From Pseudomonas sp. stari2 (GTDB taxonomy: Bacteria > Pseudomonadota > Gammaproteobacteria > Pseudomonadales > Pseudomonadaceae), in the NCBI RefSeq assembly GCF_040760005.1, contig NZ_CP099760.1:6246574-6310573 (forward strand): a stretch of 64,000 nucleotides of DNA, read 5' to 3'. Below, piece by piece: positions 19,766 to 28,862 of the stretch (its first letter is position 1; each line of letters begins with the position of its first letter). The notes under the pieces are model-generated. The model was not told the origin of the DNA and ran no database searches. It was given only the letters and a program-made list of their open reading frames with translations. The translations under genes and the position numbers were made by a program.

Positions 19766-21675
19766 CAGGACAGCGCCTCCAGCTCCGACTGCATGGTTTC
19801 CAGGGTTTCCAGCGCCTGCATCCACGCCTCTTCAAGTTCGCCTTCGCGGACTTTCAGCTTGGCCTGTTCGGCCAGCAGGTCGCGCAATTCGTTCTTGCGT
19901 GCAGGCTCGTAGATGTCGCTGTCGCCGAGGCTGGCATCGACCTTGGCCAGTTTCTCGTGCAGCTTGCCCAGCTCGGCTTCGAGCTTGTCGGCTTCGCGCT
20001 TGTGCGGCGCCAGTTGCTGACGCAACGCAGCGGCGGCCTGGCGCTGGGCTTTCTTGTCGGTCTTGTCCGGGTTGACCGGCGTGTTGCTGACCGGGGCGTT
20101 GCGCTGACGGTACTCGACCAGCCACCGGGCGTAGTCTTCGAGGTCGCCATCGAACTCTTCGACCTTGCCGTCCGCGACCAGGAAGAAGTTGTCGGTGGTG
20201 CTCTTGAGCAGGTGCCGATCGTGGGAAACCACCAGCACCGCGCCGCTGAACTCCTGCAACGCCATGGTCAGCGCCAGGCGCATTTCCAGGTCCAGGTGGT
20301 TGGTCGGTTCGTCGAGCAGCAACAGGTTCGGCCGTTCCCAGGCGATCAACGCCAGGGCCAGACGGGCTTTTTCGCCACCGGAGAAGTTCAGCACCGGCTC
20401 GTCGATCCGTGCGCCACGGAAGTCGAAACCGCCAAGGAAGTCGCGCAGGGTCTGCTCACGCTCGGTCGGCGCCAGACGTTGCAGGTGCAGCAACGGGCTG
20501 GCCTTGGCATCCAGCGAATCGAGCTGATGCTGGGCGAAGTAGCCGACCACCGTGTTCTCGCCACGGGTCAGGCGCCCGGCCAGCGGCGACAGCTCGCCGG
20601 CGAGGTTCTTGATCAGGGTCGATTTACCGGCGCCGTTGGGGCCGAGCAGACCGATTCGCGCACCGGGGGTCAGTTGCAGCTTGACCTTCTCCAGCACGGT
20701 TTTCTCGCCGTAACCCAAACGCGCATCGGACAGGTCGATCAGCGGGCTGGAGATCTTGGTCGACTCGCGGAACACGAAGTCGAACGGCGAATCGACGTGG
20801 GCCGCCGACAGCTCTTCCATCCGCTCAAGCGCCTTGATCCGGCTCTGGGCCTGACGGGCCTTGGTGGCCTGGGCCTTGAACCGGGCAATGTAGCTTTCCA
20901 TGTGCGCACGCTGCGCCTGCTGCTTCTCGTAGGCCTGTTGCTGCTGGGCCAGACGCTCGGCGCGGGCGCGTTCGAACGCGGTGTAGCCGCCACGGTAGAG
21001 CACCAGCTTGCGCTGATCGACGTGAGCCACGTGATCGACCACTTCATCGAGGAAATCCCGGTCGTGGGAAATCAGCAACAAAGTGCCGGGGTAACTTTTT
21101 AGCCACTCTTCGAGCCAGATGATGGCGTCGAGGTCCAGGTGGTTGGTCGGTTCGTCGAGCAGCAGCAGGTCTGACGGGCACATCAAAGCCTGCGCAAGGT
21201 TCAGACGCATCCGCCAGCCACCGGAGAAATCTCCTACCTGACGATCCATCTGCTCATTGGTGAAACCGAGACCGGCCAGCAACTTGCGCGCCCGCGCATC
21301 GGCGGTGTAACCGTCGGCGCTGTCGAGTTCGGCGTGCAGGCGCGCCAGAGCAGCCCCGTCGTGGGCCTCTTCGGCCGCTGCGAGGTCACGCTGGACCTCG
21401 CGCAGGCGCAGGTCGCCATCGAGCACGTAGTCGACCGCCAGACGCTCGAGGGTGTCGACCTCCTGGCGCATGTGGGCGATACGCCAATCGGCCGGCAACA
21501 GGCAATCGCCCGAGTCCGGGTGCAACTCACCGCGGAGCAAGGCGAACAGGCTGGATTTGCCGGCGCCGTTGGCACCGATGAGGCCGGCTTTGTGGCCGGC
21601 GTGCAGGGTCAGCTCGGCGTCTTCTAGCAGACGTTGCGGGCCACGCTGTAAAGTCAGGTTCTGAAGTCGGATCAT
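19765..21675 (-). CDS. ABC-F ATPase (YheS/Uup-like)
   Basis: 636-aa soluble protein with two ABC ATPase domains and no membrane segments, as in ribosome-associated ABC-F factors. Domain 1 has GANGAGKSS (Walker A), FSGGWRMRLNLAQAL (signature) and LLLLDEPTNHLDL. The linker with Arg/Lys-rich YIARFKAQATKARQAQSRIKALERM follows. Domain 2 has GPNGAGKST, FSGGEKARLALALIAW and a second DEPTNHLDLE. The C-terminus is a coiled coil (about the last 100 residues). The start MIRLQNLTLQRG at 21675 is the family start. The length and linker fit YheS best. Confidence 0.9.
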   Translation of the reverse strand: MIRLQNLTLQRGPQRLLEDAELTLHAGHKAGLIGANGAGKSSLFALLRGELHPDSGDCLLPADWRIAHMRQEVDTLERLAVDYVLDGDLRLREVQRDLAAAEEAHDGAALARLHAELDSADGYTADARARKLLAGLGFTNEQMDRQVGDFSGGWRMRLNLAQALMCPSDLLLLDEPTNHLDLDAIIWLEEWLKSYPGTLLLISHDRDFLDEVVDHVAHVDQRKLVLYRGGYTAFERARAERLAQQQQAYEKQQAQRAHMESYIARFKAQATKARQAQSRIKALERMEELSAAHVDSPFDFVFRESTKISSPLIDLSDARLGYGEKTVLEKVKLQLTPGARIGLLGPNGAGKSTLIKNLAGELSPLAGRLTRGENTVVGYFAQHQLDSLDAKASPLLHLQRLAPTEREQTLRDFLGGFDFRGARIDEPVLNFSGGEKARLALALIAWERPNLLLLDEPTNHLDLEMRLALTMALQEFSGAVLVVSHDRHLLKSTTDNFFLVADGKVEEFDGDLEDYARWLVEYRQRNAPVSNTPVNPDKTDKKAQRQAAAALRQQLAPHKREADKLEAELGKLHEKLAKVDASLGDSDIYEPARKNELRDLLAEQAKLKVREGELEEAWMQALETLETMQSELEALS

Positions 21676-21725
21676 AATGGCGGCGGAGTCTACCAGCTTC
21701 GTCCGCAACTGGCGCGAGTAGCACG

Positions 21726-22187
21726 ATGTCCTCTGACCTGTGGAGCTTTGCCCTTGCCGTCTACGCCCGTCCCGGTGTGGAGGATGCCTGCCTGCGCCTG
21801 CAATCGGCAGGGGCCAATGTGTGCCTGATGCTGTGTGGCTTGTGGCTGGAACAGCGCGATGTGACCTGCGACGAGGGGCGCGCCCGGCAGCTTCTGGAAC
21901 TGACAGAGCCTTGGGACCGGGAAGTAGTCCAGCCGTTACGCGCATTGCGCATGCAGTGGAAAGCCCTGGCCGACACCGATCCGGTGCTCAAGGGGATGCG
22001 CGAGCAGATCAAGGGATTGGAGCTGGAGGCTGAGCGTGCGCTGCTGTCGCGACTTGAAGGCGCCGCGCAAGGCTGGAAGCGTAGTTCGAAGGAATCGAGT
22101 GACTGGCTGGAGGTTCTGGCCGGCAGTGCGGCCAACCTGAACCGCGACGCGCTGCAAGTGCTGCGCGTCGCGGCGACCGGCGCTTAG
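21726..22187 (+). CDS. TIGR02444 family protein
   Basis: 153-aa protein I recognise as the conserved gammaproteobacterial TIGR02444 family: SSDLWSFALAVYARPGVEDACLRLQSAGANVCLMLCGLWLEQR. It is mainly helical with no signal or membrane segment. It is divergent from the ABC-F gene (50-bp gap), and its stop codon overlaps that of convergent algP by 3 bp. No molecular function is established that I know of. Confidence 0.82.
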   Translation: MSSDLWSFALAVYARPGVEDACLRLQSAGANVCLMLCGLWLEQRDVTCDEGRARQLLELTEPWDREVVQPLRALRMQWKALADTDPVLKGMREQIKGLELEAERALLSRLEGAAQGWKRSSKESSDWLEVLAGSAANLNRDALQVLRVAATGA

Positions 22188-23377
22188 GAAGCGCTGGACG
22201 GGTTGCTGGCGACGCTCGACACCGGTGCCGACGATGGCGTGGTTGCGGTGGTCGAGGCAGTGGCGGCCGGTGCTGCAGTCGGAGCCGGGGTTGCCGGTGC
22301 GGCAGCAGGTTTGGCAGCAGGCGCAGTGGCAGGTTTTGCTGCAGCTGGTTTGGCTGCTGGTTTGGCGGCAGCCGGCTTGGCAGCGGCAGGTTTTTTCACT
22401 GCTGGTTTTGCAGCAGGTTTCGCGGCTGGCTTGGCGGCCGGTTTAGCGGCGGTTGCTGGCTTGGCTGCGGTAGTTGCAGGCTTCGCTGCAGCAGCCGGTT
22501 TGGCCGCTGGTTTTGCAGCAGGTTTGGCCGCAGCTTTTACCGCAGGCTTGGCCGCCGGTTTCGCCGCCGCTTTGGCTGCAGGTTTCGCAGCAACCGGCTT
22601 GGCAGCGGTTTTCGCCGCAGGCTTGGCAGCAGCAGTTTTGGCAGCCGGCTTAGCGGCGGCTTTAACGGCTGGTTTTGCTACCGGTTTAGCGGCCACTTTG
22701 GTGGCTGGCTTGGCTGCAGGTTTCGCAGCGGCAGTTCTAGCCGGAGCCGCTTTCGCAGCAGCGCTTTTCGCCGCAGGTTTGGCGGCTGGTTTTGCAGCAG
22801 CCGGTTTGGCGGCAGCTGGTTTGGCCGCCGTGGTTTTAGCCGCAGGTTTAGCAACGCTTGCGGCTGCGGGTTTCTTCGCTGCAGGTTTTACAGCGGCTTT
22901 CACTGGCGCTTTGGCCGGGGCTTTTGCAGCAGGTTTGGCGGCCGCTTTTTTCGCAGGCGCCGCTGCCGGTTTGGCCGAACGCAGGGACAACACCTTGCCA
23001 ACGGCTTCTTGAACACGACCGACACCCTGGGCCAGTTTCAGGCTTTCCTGGGCATCGCGCTTGAGTTGCAGAATGTAGCTGCGGGTGTCGGACTGACGAT
23101 CCTTCAGCGCATCCAGCAGGTCTTCGAGTTCCTTCACGGCAGCCTTGGCCTTGGTCTGCGCCTTGGCTTTACCGGCTGTGGCTGCGTCCTGCAATTTGGT
23201 GCGGGATTTGTGCAGTTTTTCTTGTGCCTTGCCGCGTTGCTTTTCCAGTTTGGCGAGCAGTTTTTCAGCATCAGCCAAGGCTTGGGAGCAAGCGTTTTCC
23301 AAATGTTCGAGCAGGCTGCCCGAGAGCTGTTGGAGTAAGTGCAACGGAGTATTTACAGGCTTCTTGGTGGCCGACAT
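22184..23377 (-). CDS. algP: AlgP, histone H1-like alginate regulatory protein
   Basis: 397-aa DNA-binding protein of the AlgP/AlgR3 family, which in P. aeruginosa promotes alginate gene (algD) transcription. Residues 1-130 form a helical, coiled-coil-prone domain (LEHLENACSQALADAEKLLAKLEKQ..). From about residue 134 to 375 the chain is almost only Ala, Lys and Pro in KPAA repeats like the tail of eukaryotic histone H1. Good GGAGG lies upstream of the ATG. The repeats make this gene prone to length change by recombination or slippage. Confidence 0.93.
   Translation of the reverse strand: MSATKKPVNTPLHLLQQLSGSLLEHLENACSQALADAEKLLAKLEKQRGKAQEKLHKSRTKLQDAATAGKAKAQTKAKAAVKELEDLLDALKDRQSDTRSYILQLKRDAQESLKLAQGVGRVQEAVGKVLSLRSAKPAAAPAKKAAAKPAAKAPAKAPVKAAVKPAAKKPAAASVAKPAAKTTAAKPAAAKPAAAKPAAKPAAKSAAAKAAPARTAAAKPAAKPATKVAAKPVAKPAVKAAAKPAAKTAAAKPAAKTAAKPVAAKPAAKAAAKPAAKPAVKAAAKPAAKPAAKPAAAAKPATTAAKPATAAKPAAKPAAKPAAKPAVKKPAAAKPAAAKPAAKPAAAKPATAPAAKPAAAPATPAPTAAPAATASTTATTPSSAPVSSVASNPSSAS
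22260..22978 (-). repeat. KPAA-encoding degenerate tandem repeats of algP
   Basis: About 720 bp coding for imperfect AAKPAAKP-type units, with 12-nt-based periodicity (Lys-Pro-Ala-Ala). In P. aeruginosa the same region is known to be rearranged between strains. It is entirely within algP and explains long open frames on the opposite strand made of Ala, Gly, Leu and Phe, which I do not regard as genes. Confidence 0.85.
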
Positions 23378-23569
23378 GGTTTACCTCCTGGCTGACGTGA
23401 GTGCGGCTCATACTAGACCTCTGCTGCTACCGCCGCTAGGGCATGTTGACAGTATCGAAAGCACTCGGTTGCAGGCTTGCGAAAAACTTCTGCACATTGG
23501 CGAAAGCAGTTCACCGTTGCAGACCTTCGCGCTGGCATAATCCACCGCAATTCAGGACGGAGAGTGCCC

Positions 23570-24235
23570 ATGTCGCGCTATCTTTTTTTATCCCTCTGCA
23601 TGATCTTTTCGGCGGTCCAGGCCGACGAGAAAAACACCGCGAATGACGCTCACGATCTGGCCTACAGCCTCGGTGCGAGCCTCGGTGAACGGCTGCGTCA
23701 GGAAGTGCCGCAACTACAGATCCAGGCCCTGATCGAAGGTCTGCAACAGGCCTATCAAGGCAAGCCGCTGGCGTTGAGCGAGGCACGCATCGAACAGATC
23801 CTGGCCGATCACGAATCGCAGACGGCCGAGCATGCAGCCATGCCGTCGACTGAAGCTGCGATGGAAAACGAGCGACGCTTTCTCACCGCCGAAAAAGCCA
23901 AACCGGGAGTGAAAGAGTTGGCTGACGGCATCCTGCTGACCGAGCTGGCGCCGGGGAATGGCACGAAGGCCGGCCCGGATGGAAAAGTACAGGTGCTGTA
24001 TGTCGGTCGACTGCCGGACGGTACCGTGTTCGATCAGAACACTCAGCCACAGTGGTTCAATCTCGACAGCGTGATCGCAGGATGGCGCACCGCGCTGCAA
24101 AACATGCCGGTGGGTGCGAAGTGGCGATTGGTGATTCCATCCGATCAGGCTTACGGCGCCGACGGTGCCGGCGACTTGATCGCGCCGTTCACACCGTTGG
24201 TGTTCGAAGTCGAGTTGCGCGGCGCGACCAGTTGA
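23570..24235 (+). CDS. FKBP-type peptidyl-prolyl cis-trans isomerase, periplasmic
   Basis: 221-aa FkpA/Mip-like isomerase. Signal peptide MSRYLFLSLCMIFSAVQA is followed by a helical N-terminal dimerisation domain (about residues 25-110) and the C-terminal FKBP domain: KVQVLYVGRLPDGTVFDQN, VIAGWRTALQNMPVGAKWRLVIPSDQAYG, FTPLVFEVELRG. It assists folding of exported proteins. Start ATG at 23570 follows CGGAGAG. The longer in-frame reading would remove the signal peptide and is rejected. It shares a terminator with convergent algQ. Confidence 0.9.
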   Translation: MSRYLFLSLCMIFSAVQADEKNTANDAHDLAYSLGASLGERLRQEVPQLQIQALIEGLQQAYQGKPLALSEARIEQILADHESQTAEHAAMPSTEAAMENERRFLTAEKAKPGVKELADGILLTELAPGNGTKAGPDGKVQVLYVGRLPDGTVFDQNTQPQWFNLDSVIAGWRTALQNMPVGAKWRLVIPSDQAYGADGAGDLIAPFTPLVFEVELRGATS

Positions 24236-24245
24236 TCGCCCAATA

Positions 24246-24276
24246 AAAAACGGTGCGCTGTTGGCGCACCGTTTTT
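24246..24276. terminator. Bidirectional rho-independent terminator between the FKBP gene and algQ
   Basis: A-tract, CGGTGCGC stem, 5-nt loop, GCGCACCG, T-tract; 13-bp arms. Lies between convergent stops at 24235 and 24291. Confidence 0.88.
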
Positions 24277-24290
24277 GTGTCAGGGTCGGT

Positions 24291-24749
24291 TCAGGCCTGA
24301 ACCGAATCCTCTTCCTTGTGGGCGGTATGCAGCACTTCGATGAGGCAGTCCTCCAGTTCGAAGCGCTCGTGGAGCAGCCCACCCAGCTCCTTGAATTTTT
24401 CGGCAACGCATTTGCCTTCGTCGCAAAGATCGTTGAAGGCCAGCAGTTTCTCCGTGATGACATCGATGCGCGGGTAGATCGTCTCGGCCAGTTCCAGGCC
24501 GCGCTTGTCGTTGAAGGCCTTGGCCTCGCCCGTCAGCTGTTCGTAGATTTCGAAGTGCCCGGCCGAGACGTAATCGACCAGCACGCCGCAGAACTCCTGC
24601 AAGGGCTTTCGATCCACGGAGAGTGACTGAGGTTCTGCGCCCAACTTGTCGTAGGCAGCGATCAGCTCCTCACGCTCCTGGAGCCAACGGTCGATCAGCA
24701 GATGAACTCCACCCCAACGTTCCTGAGCATTCTGACAACTTTCGAGCAT
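24291..24749 (-). CDS. algQ: AlgQ, Rsd-family anti-sigma-70 factor
   Basis: 152-aa all-helical protein of the Rsd/AlgQ family. It binds region 4 of RpoD and so favours alternative sigma factors; in P. aeruginosa it affects alginate and siderophore genes. The typical start is [30 protein letters not shown], and the C-terminus has [14 protein letters not shown]. The start at 24749 follows a GGGAAGAGAG site; nine extra residues from the upstream ATG are unlikely. Confidence 0.93.
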   Translation of the reverse strand: MLESCQNAQERWGGVHLLIDRWLQEREELIAAYDKLGAEPQSLSVDRKPLQEFCGVLVDYVSAGHFEIYEQLTGEAKAFNDKRGLELAETIYPRIDVITEKLLAFNDLCDEGKCVAEKFKELGGLLHERFELEDCLIEVLHTAHKEEDSVQA

Positions 24750-24934
24750 GGCGATCTCTCTTCCCTTGTGGGTCATGCTGCCCTACACCTGCGCCCCTTC
24801 TTTTGGCTATTGCTTTGAGAGGCGTTCAGGCAGAGCGTCATCGAGCAACACAAATCCAATGACACGTGCGGGCCAGATTATGCCCGCACGCCTATGGCTT
24901 CAAGGTACGCAGGAGAGAAAGTTCATACAAGTGT

Positions 24935-25486
24935 TTAATCCCTGACCAGCACCCGGTGCGACGCTTCGCCGCTGAGCGGCCGCTGCAGAGCGCTCCAGGC
25001 CAGCCGAAGCAACTGGTAAACCGCAAGGATCGACATCGCGACGAAGAACAGCAGGCTCCACTCCGGAATGCTCAGGTCGAACAGCGTCCAGGACAGTTGT
25101 GCACAATCCTCGCTGTCGTTGAACATCCGTGCCAGGGCGCAGAGCCAGGGCAGACGACTGAAAAACTCTTCCGGGTTGGGTGCGCATTGCGCCAGATGCT
25201 GCATCGAATCGCCTTGCAGCAGCACCTGTCGCCAGGCTGCCATTGTTCCACCCAGAGCGGCTGACAACGCGCCAGACCAGTAGAGCGACAGACCGGAACG
25301 ACCGGGTCCATGCACAGCCGCCACGCCACAGCAGGCGGTGAGAATGCTCAGGAAAAGCCGTTGCACCAGACACAGGCTGCAAGGCACCAGACCGACCGCG
25401 TACTCGAGGTAGTAGGAAGCTCCCAGCGCCAGTGTTCCCGCCGTGAAAGCCATAAAAAACAGGGAGCGTGAGCAGGTCAACGACAT
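24935..25486 (-). CDS. dsbH: Disulfide bond formation protein DsbB family (DsbH)
   Basis: 183-aa inner-membrane protein with four predicted helices that would reoxidise DsbA with quinone. The first redox pair is Cys36-Ser-Leu-Cys39 (VPCSLC), in the usual position after the first helix. Cysteines in HLAQCAPNPEEF and WLCALARMFNDSEDCAQ form the second periplasmic loop. The position between algQ and hemY matches dsbH of P. aeruginosa, the second DsbB paralogue there. Confidence 0.87.
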   Translation of the reverse strand: MSLTCSRSLFFMAFTAGTLALGASYYLEYAVGLVPCSLCLVQRLFLSILTACCGVAAVHGPGRSGLSLYWSGALSAALGGTMAAWRQVLLQGDSMQHLAQCAPNPEEFFSRLPWLCALARMFNDSEDCAQLSWTLFDLSIPEWSLLFFVAMSILAVYQLLRLAWSALQRPLSGEASHRVLVRD

Positions 25487-25677
25487 GGGTTATCCGTAAC
25501 AATAAAGACAGGCAGTTACGGTAGAGGAAAGGGACGCGGCCTTTCAAGGCGAGTCGCTGACGACACTTCACCAGAAGTGTAGGGAAATCCCGACAGGCTT
25601 GAGAGGAAAGGATGTAGGCCTCTGTAGGACTTTGCCAAAGAAGCGAAATAGAGGTAACTATTCAGTCAAGAACATCA

Positions 25678-25699
25678 GCGAGGGAGCGCACTCCCTCGC
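25678..25699 (-). terminator. Hairpin after hemY, possible terminator
   Basis: Perfect 9-bp stem GCGAGGGAG / CTCCCTCGC with a 4-nt loop, 5 bp downstream of the hemY stop on the minus strand. Only a weak T-rich stretch follows, so termination efficiency is uncertain. The remaining 190 bp up to dsbH show no gene. Confidence 0.55.
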
Positions 25700-25703
25700 C
25701 CAT

Positions 25704-26942
25704 TCAGGCGTTAGCCTGTATCGGTAGAGGCGCAGCCAGCAGACGCTCATCCAACAACCCCAGGCCTTCCTGGAACAACTGGTTGCTGCGCTCGGTGTCG
25801 CCGAGTCGGGCCAGCAATCGAGCCAGTTCCGCACAGGCTTCCGGGTTGCGCTGAGTGCGCAGGCTGCTTTCCAGATAATCCCTCGCCTTGCCCCACAGAC
25901 TGGCTTGCAGGCACAGTCGACCGAGCGTCAGCAGCAAGCTCGGGTCGGCGGGATGATCCTTGAGCCAGCCCTCGGCCGCTTGCAATTGACGCGTCGGATC
26001 GCTGCCGCGCACCAAGCCATAGAGGCGCGCCAGGTGACTGTCGTACTTACGCTTGAGGGCATTGCGCAGCACCTCTTCCGCTTCGACCTGAGCACCGAGC
26101 TGGCGCAGTTGCTCAGCGTAAGCCAGGACCAGCGGGGGTTCCTGACGCTGCGACGAGGTCAGTTGCTGCCAGGCACGATTGAGCGACTGCAGACCCACCG
26201 CGCCATCTTCCTCGCGGTGCGCCGCCAGCGACAGGTTCTCGCCCCAGGCGCGACGCTCCAGCTCGGCCAGTTCGGCAGGCGGCAGGACTTTGTCCTTGCG
26301 CAGCTCGGGCAGCATGCGGATCACCGCCGACCAGTCACCACGCTGTTGATGCAGACGCTGCAACTGACGCAGGGTCTGGACGTTGTGCGGATGACGCTCG
26401 CGCATCGCCTGCAAAGTCACCAGCGCGCCCTCCGTGTCGCCACGGTCGGTTTGCAGCTGCGCGTGGCTCAAGGCAATCGCCAGTTCTGCCTGAGGCTGGC
26501 GCTCGAGGGCGCGCTCCAGCAGACGATCACTTTCCTCGTAATTGCCTTGCTCGTTGGCAGCACGGGCGGCACCGAGGTAATACAGCAACGGTTGGCGCTC
26601 GGCCTCGGCAGCCCGATAAAGGTGACGCTGGGCGCTCGCCCAGCGACCTTCGGCCAGATCCAGTTGACCGTGTTCGATCGCCACTTGCACACGACGACTG
26701 CGGTTGCGGCGCGACCATGGATTGACCACACCACCGGAAGTCAGCACCAGCTCGACCAGCGCCTTGATGCCCCAGATCAGCAGCCACAGCACCGCCACGA
26801 GCGCCAACGTCGCCCACAGGCTCGACTCATAACGGAAGCTTTTGTAAGCCACCAATACGTAACCGGAATGCTCGGCAATCGCCAGACCAAGGGCCGCCGT
26901 CGCAGCGATCACCAGAAACACGATGACATACAGGCGTTTCAT
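25704..26942 (-). CDS. hemY: HemY, haem biosynthesis-associated TPR membrane protein
   Basis: 412-aa HemY family protein (proteobacterial HemY, not the Bacillus oxidase). Two N-terminal membrane helices (LYVIVFLVIAATAALGLAIA and ATLALVAVLWLLIWGIKALV) flank the HemY_N domain with YKSFRYESSL. A TPR-like domain of repeated helix pairs runs to the end (LYYLGAARAANEQGNYEESDRLL, PSLLLTLGRLCLQASLWGKA). Its start overlaps the hemX stop by 4 nt. It is last gene of hemC-hemD-hemX-hemY. The exact role in tetrapyrrole synthesis is not settled. Confidence 0.9.
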   Translation of the reverse strand: MKRLYVIVFLVIAATAALGLAIAEHSGYVLVAYKSFRYESSLWATLALVAVLWLLIWGIKALVELVLTSGGVVNPWSRRNRSRRVQVAIEHGQLDLAEGRWASAQRHLYRAAEAERQPLLYYLGAARAANEQGNYEESDRLLERALERQPQAELAIALSHAQLQTDRGDTEGALVTLQAMRERHPHNVQTLRQLQRLHQQRGDWSAVIRMLPELRKDKVLPPAELAELERRAWGENLSLAAHREEDGAVGLQSLNRAWQQLTSSQRQEPPLVLAYAEQLRQLGAQVEAEEVLRNALKRKYDSHLARLYGLVRGSDPTRQLQAAEGWLKDHPADPSLLLTLGRLCLQASLWGKARDYLESSLRTQRNPEACAELARLLARLGDTERSNQLFQEGLGLLDERLLAAPLPIQANA

Positions 26943-28078
26943 GGCGTGGCCTCCTGCGCGGTGGCAGCAGGTTTGGCGAAGGGTTTCACCGAGTCTTCAG
27001 CGTTGACATTACGACGCTCAAGATAGGCCTGCACGGCGCTGAGGGTGCCCGCCAGATCCGGCGTAACAACTGTGACCGGCTGCTTGCTCAGTTCCGCCAC
27101 TTGCTCGAGCATGATTTTGCTCTGCGGGTTGTCCGGGTTGAAATTACCCTTGAGCACGTCCCGCGCCTCAGTCAGTGCCTGGGTGTAGACCGCCGCCTGA
27201 CCGTTGAGCGCCGCCCATTGCGCCTGTTCCAGAGAGAGACTCAGGGCCAGGCGTACCTGGCTGAGGCTCTGGCCGGCAAGCAGCGGCCGCACGTTCTTGT
27301 CGGCATTGAAATCGATGCGGATGTAGCGCGAGATCTGATCCCACCACTGCGACCAGCGGCTGGCACCGTCGCCATCGGAGGTCAGGCCCAGCAGCGAATC
27401 GCCGCGATCCTTGTATTCGGGGGCCAGCTCGGTGAGCCCGATGACCTGATCGCGCAGTGCGCCCAGCTTCAGGAACAGACCGGTACGATCTGGCTGCTCG
27501 GTACTGCGCAACGCCACCAGGGTTTTCGCCACTTGCTCACGCGCGGCAAACGAACCCGGATCGTTTTGCTCCTTCAGAATATCGTCGGCACCCTGCACCA
27601 GTGCTTGAGCGCTGCTGATGTCCTGCAAGGCAGAAAGGCGCAGGCTGGCCAGTCGCAGCAGATGCTCGGCCTCGGCCAGACGCCAGTCCTTGCGGCTTGC
27701 TCCGAGGACGGTTTCCAAACGTTGATTGAGGCGCTGCTGATCGCCCTGCAGTTGCGTGACGAGACGCTGGCGCTCGGCGAGCTCGTCGGCACCGGGCAAC
27801 TGCCCCAGACGCTCGGTCAGACGCTGCTCGTTGAGCTTCAGGGTCTGCGCCTGATCATTCAACGCCTGCACCTGACTCAATTGCTCCTGCGTGTTGGCTT
27901 GCAGGTGTCGCACCTGCCAGACACCCCAGCCACCCACCGCGATTCCGGCGGCGCCGAGCAGCAGCGCGACAATGGCCAATCCGTTGCCTCGGCGCGGTTC
28001 GGCGGCCGGTGGCGGTACTTCAACCGGTGCATCGATCACAGGTTGAACGTCATCTTTAGGCAAGGCTGTTTCGCTCAC
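26939..28078 (-). CDS. hemX: HemX, uroporphyrinogen-III C-methyltransferase-like membrane protein
   Basis: 379-aa HemX family protein. A Pro-rich cytoplasmic N-terminus is followed by one membrane helix (GLAIVALLLGAAGIAVGGWGVW, about residues 33-54). Next come a coiled coil (about 60-125: HLQANTQEQLSQVQALNDQAQTL..) and a helical periplasmic domain with AEHLLRLASLRL and GDDILKEQNDPG. It has no methylase catalytic domain in spite of its historical name. It lies 16 bp after hemD and overlaps hemY by 4 nt. Confidence 0.9.
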   Translation of the reverse strand: MSETALPKDDVQPVIDAPVEVPPPAAEPRRGNGLAIVALLLGAAGIAVGGWGVWQVRHLQANTQEQLSQVQALNDQAQTLKLNEQRLTERLGQLPGADELAERQRLVTQLQGDQQRLNQRLETVLGASRKDWRLAEAEHLLRLASLRLSALQDISSAQALVQGADDILKEQNDPGSFAAREQVAKTLVALRSTEQPDRTGLFLKLGALRDQVIGLTELAPEYKDRGDSLLGLTSDGDGASRWSQWWDQISRYIRIDFNADKNVRPLLAGQSLSQVRLALSLSLEQAQWAALNGQAAVYTQALTEARDVLKGNFNPDNPQSKIMLEQVAELSKQPVTVVTPDLAGTLSAVQAYLERRNVNAEDSVKPFAKPAATAQEATP

Positions 28079-28094
28079 GTATCCATCCTTTGCA

Positions 28095-28862
28095 TTAGAG
28101 AACGGGCACGGGATGCTCCCGTAACGCCGTCAGCAAGGCCGCGGCACTGGCGCCGCGACAATCCACAACTGTTCGGGCCCCGGCGGCACGTGCCTGCTCG
28201 GCGACCCTTGGGCTTGGAACAAACAACGGCATCTGCGCAAGCGCCGGCCATGTATCGCCGGCCAATTGACGCAGGTGCTCAAAACCCTGTCCACTGCTGA
28301 CCACCAGCCCGTTCAGGCGTTCCGCCGCAATCCTGCGGGGCAGCTCCTGCGGCGGATAGTCCGGAAGGTCACGGCGGTACAGTTCCAGATACTCGACACT
28401 AGCACCAAGCTCGCGCAGGCGCTCGGCCAGCAGCTCGCGACCGCCCTCTCCGCGCAGGATCAGCACCTGCGCTCCGGGCCGGGCAACAGCTTCGAGCAGA
28501 CGCGGCAATTGCAGTAACGCTTCGCTGTCATCACCCTCGTCCGGACAATGCGCATCCAGGCCCCGATCCCGAAGAATCTGCGCCGTCGCCGCGCCAACGC
28601 TGAACCAGGGCATGACCGACAGAATCGCCCCGTCGGCATCAAGCAATTGCACAGCGATGCGCGCCGCCGGTTTGCTGACCACGATCACCGCGCTGTAGCG
28701 CGACAACCTGGCAAACGTCTGGCGCATTGTGTCAGAGACCGGCAGCGGCGCGATTTCCAAAAGCGGCAGGCAGCTGCTGAAAATCCGCTGTCCGGCCAGC
28801 ACGTCGGCCAGCGCCTCGCAATCGTCAGCGGGGCGCGTCAGCAGCAGACGCCAGCCCGTCAC
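28095..28862 (-). CDS. hemD: Uroporphyrinogen-III synthase
   Basis: 255-aa HemD, which closes hydroxymethylbilane with inversion of ring D to give uroporphyrinogen III. Sequence of HemD is poorly conserved, but the family pattern is present: [20 protein letters not shown] at the start, [17 protein letters not shown] in the middle, and [14 protein letters not shown] plus [21 protein letters not shown] at the end. It overlaps hemC by 4 nt (ATGA), confirming the operon. Confidence 0.92.
   Translation of the reverse strand: MTGWRLLLTRPADDCEALADVLAGQRIFSSCLPLLEIAPLPVSDTMRQTFARLSRYSAVIVVSKPAARIAVQLLDADGAILSVMPWFSVGAATAQILRDRGLDAHCPDEGDDSEALLQLPRLLEAVARPGAQVLILRGEGGRELLAERLRELGASVEYLELYRRDLPDYPPQELPRRIAAERLNGLVVSSGQGFEHLRQLAGDTWPALAQMPLFVPSPRVAEQARAAGARTVVDCRGASAAALLTALREHPVPVL

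Noticed and set aside
22260..22978. Possible CRISPR array or tandem satellite
   Set aside because: Repeats are codon-phase, degenerate and without unique spacers; they code for the AlgP tail.
22203..23012. Ala/Gly/Leu/Phe-rich 269-aa plus-strand frame
   Set aside because: Product of reading the algP KPAA repeats backwards.
24865..24890. Perfect 9-bp stem hairpin (CGTGCGGGC / GCCCGCACG) downstream of dsbH as a terminator
   Set aside because: No T-tract on either strand and 45 bp from the stop; kept only as a note.
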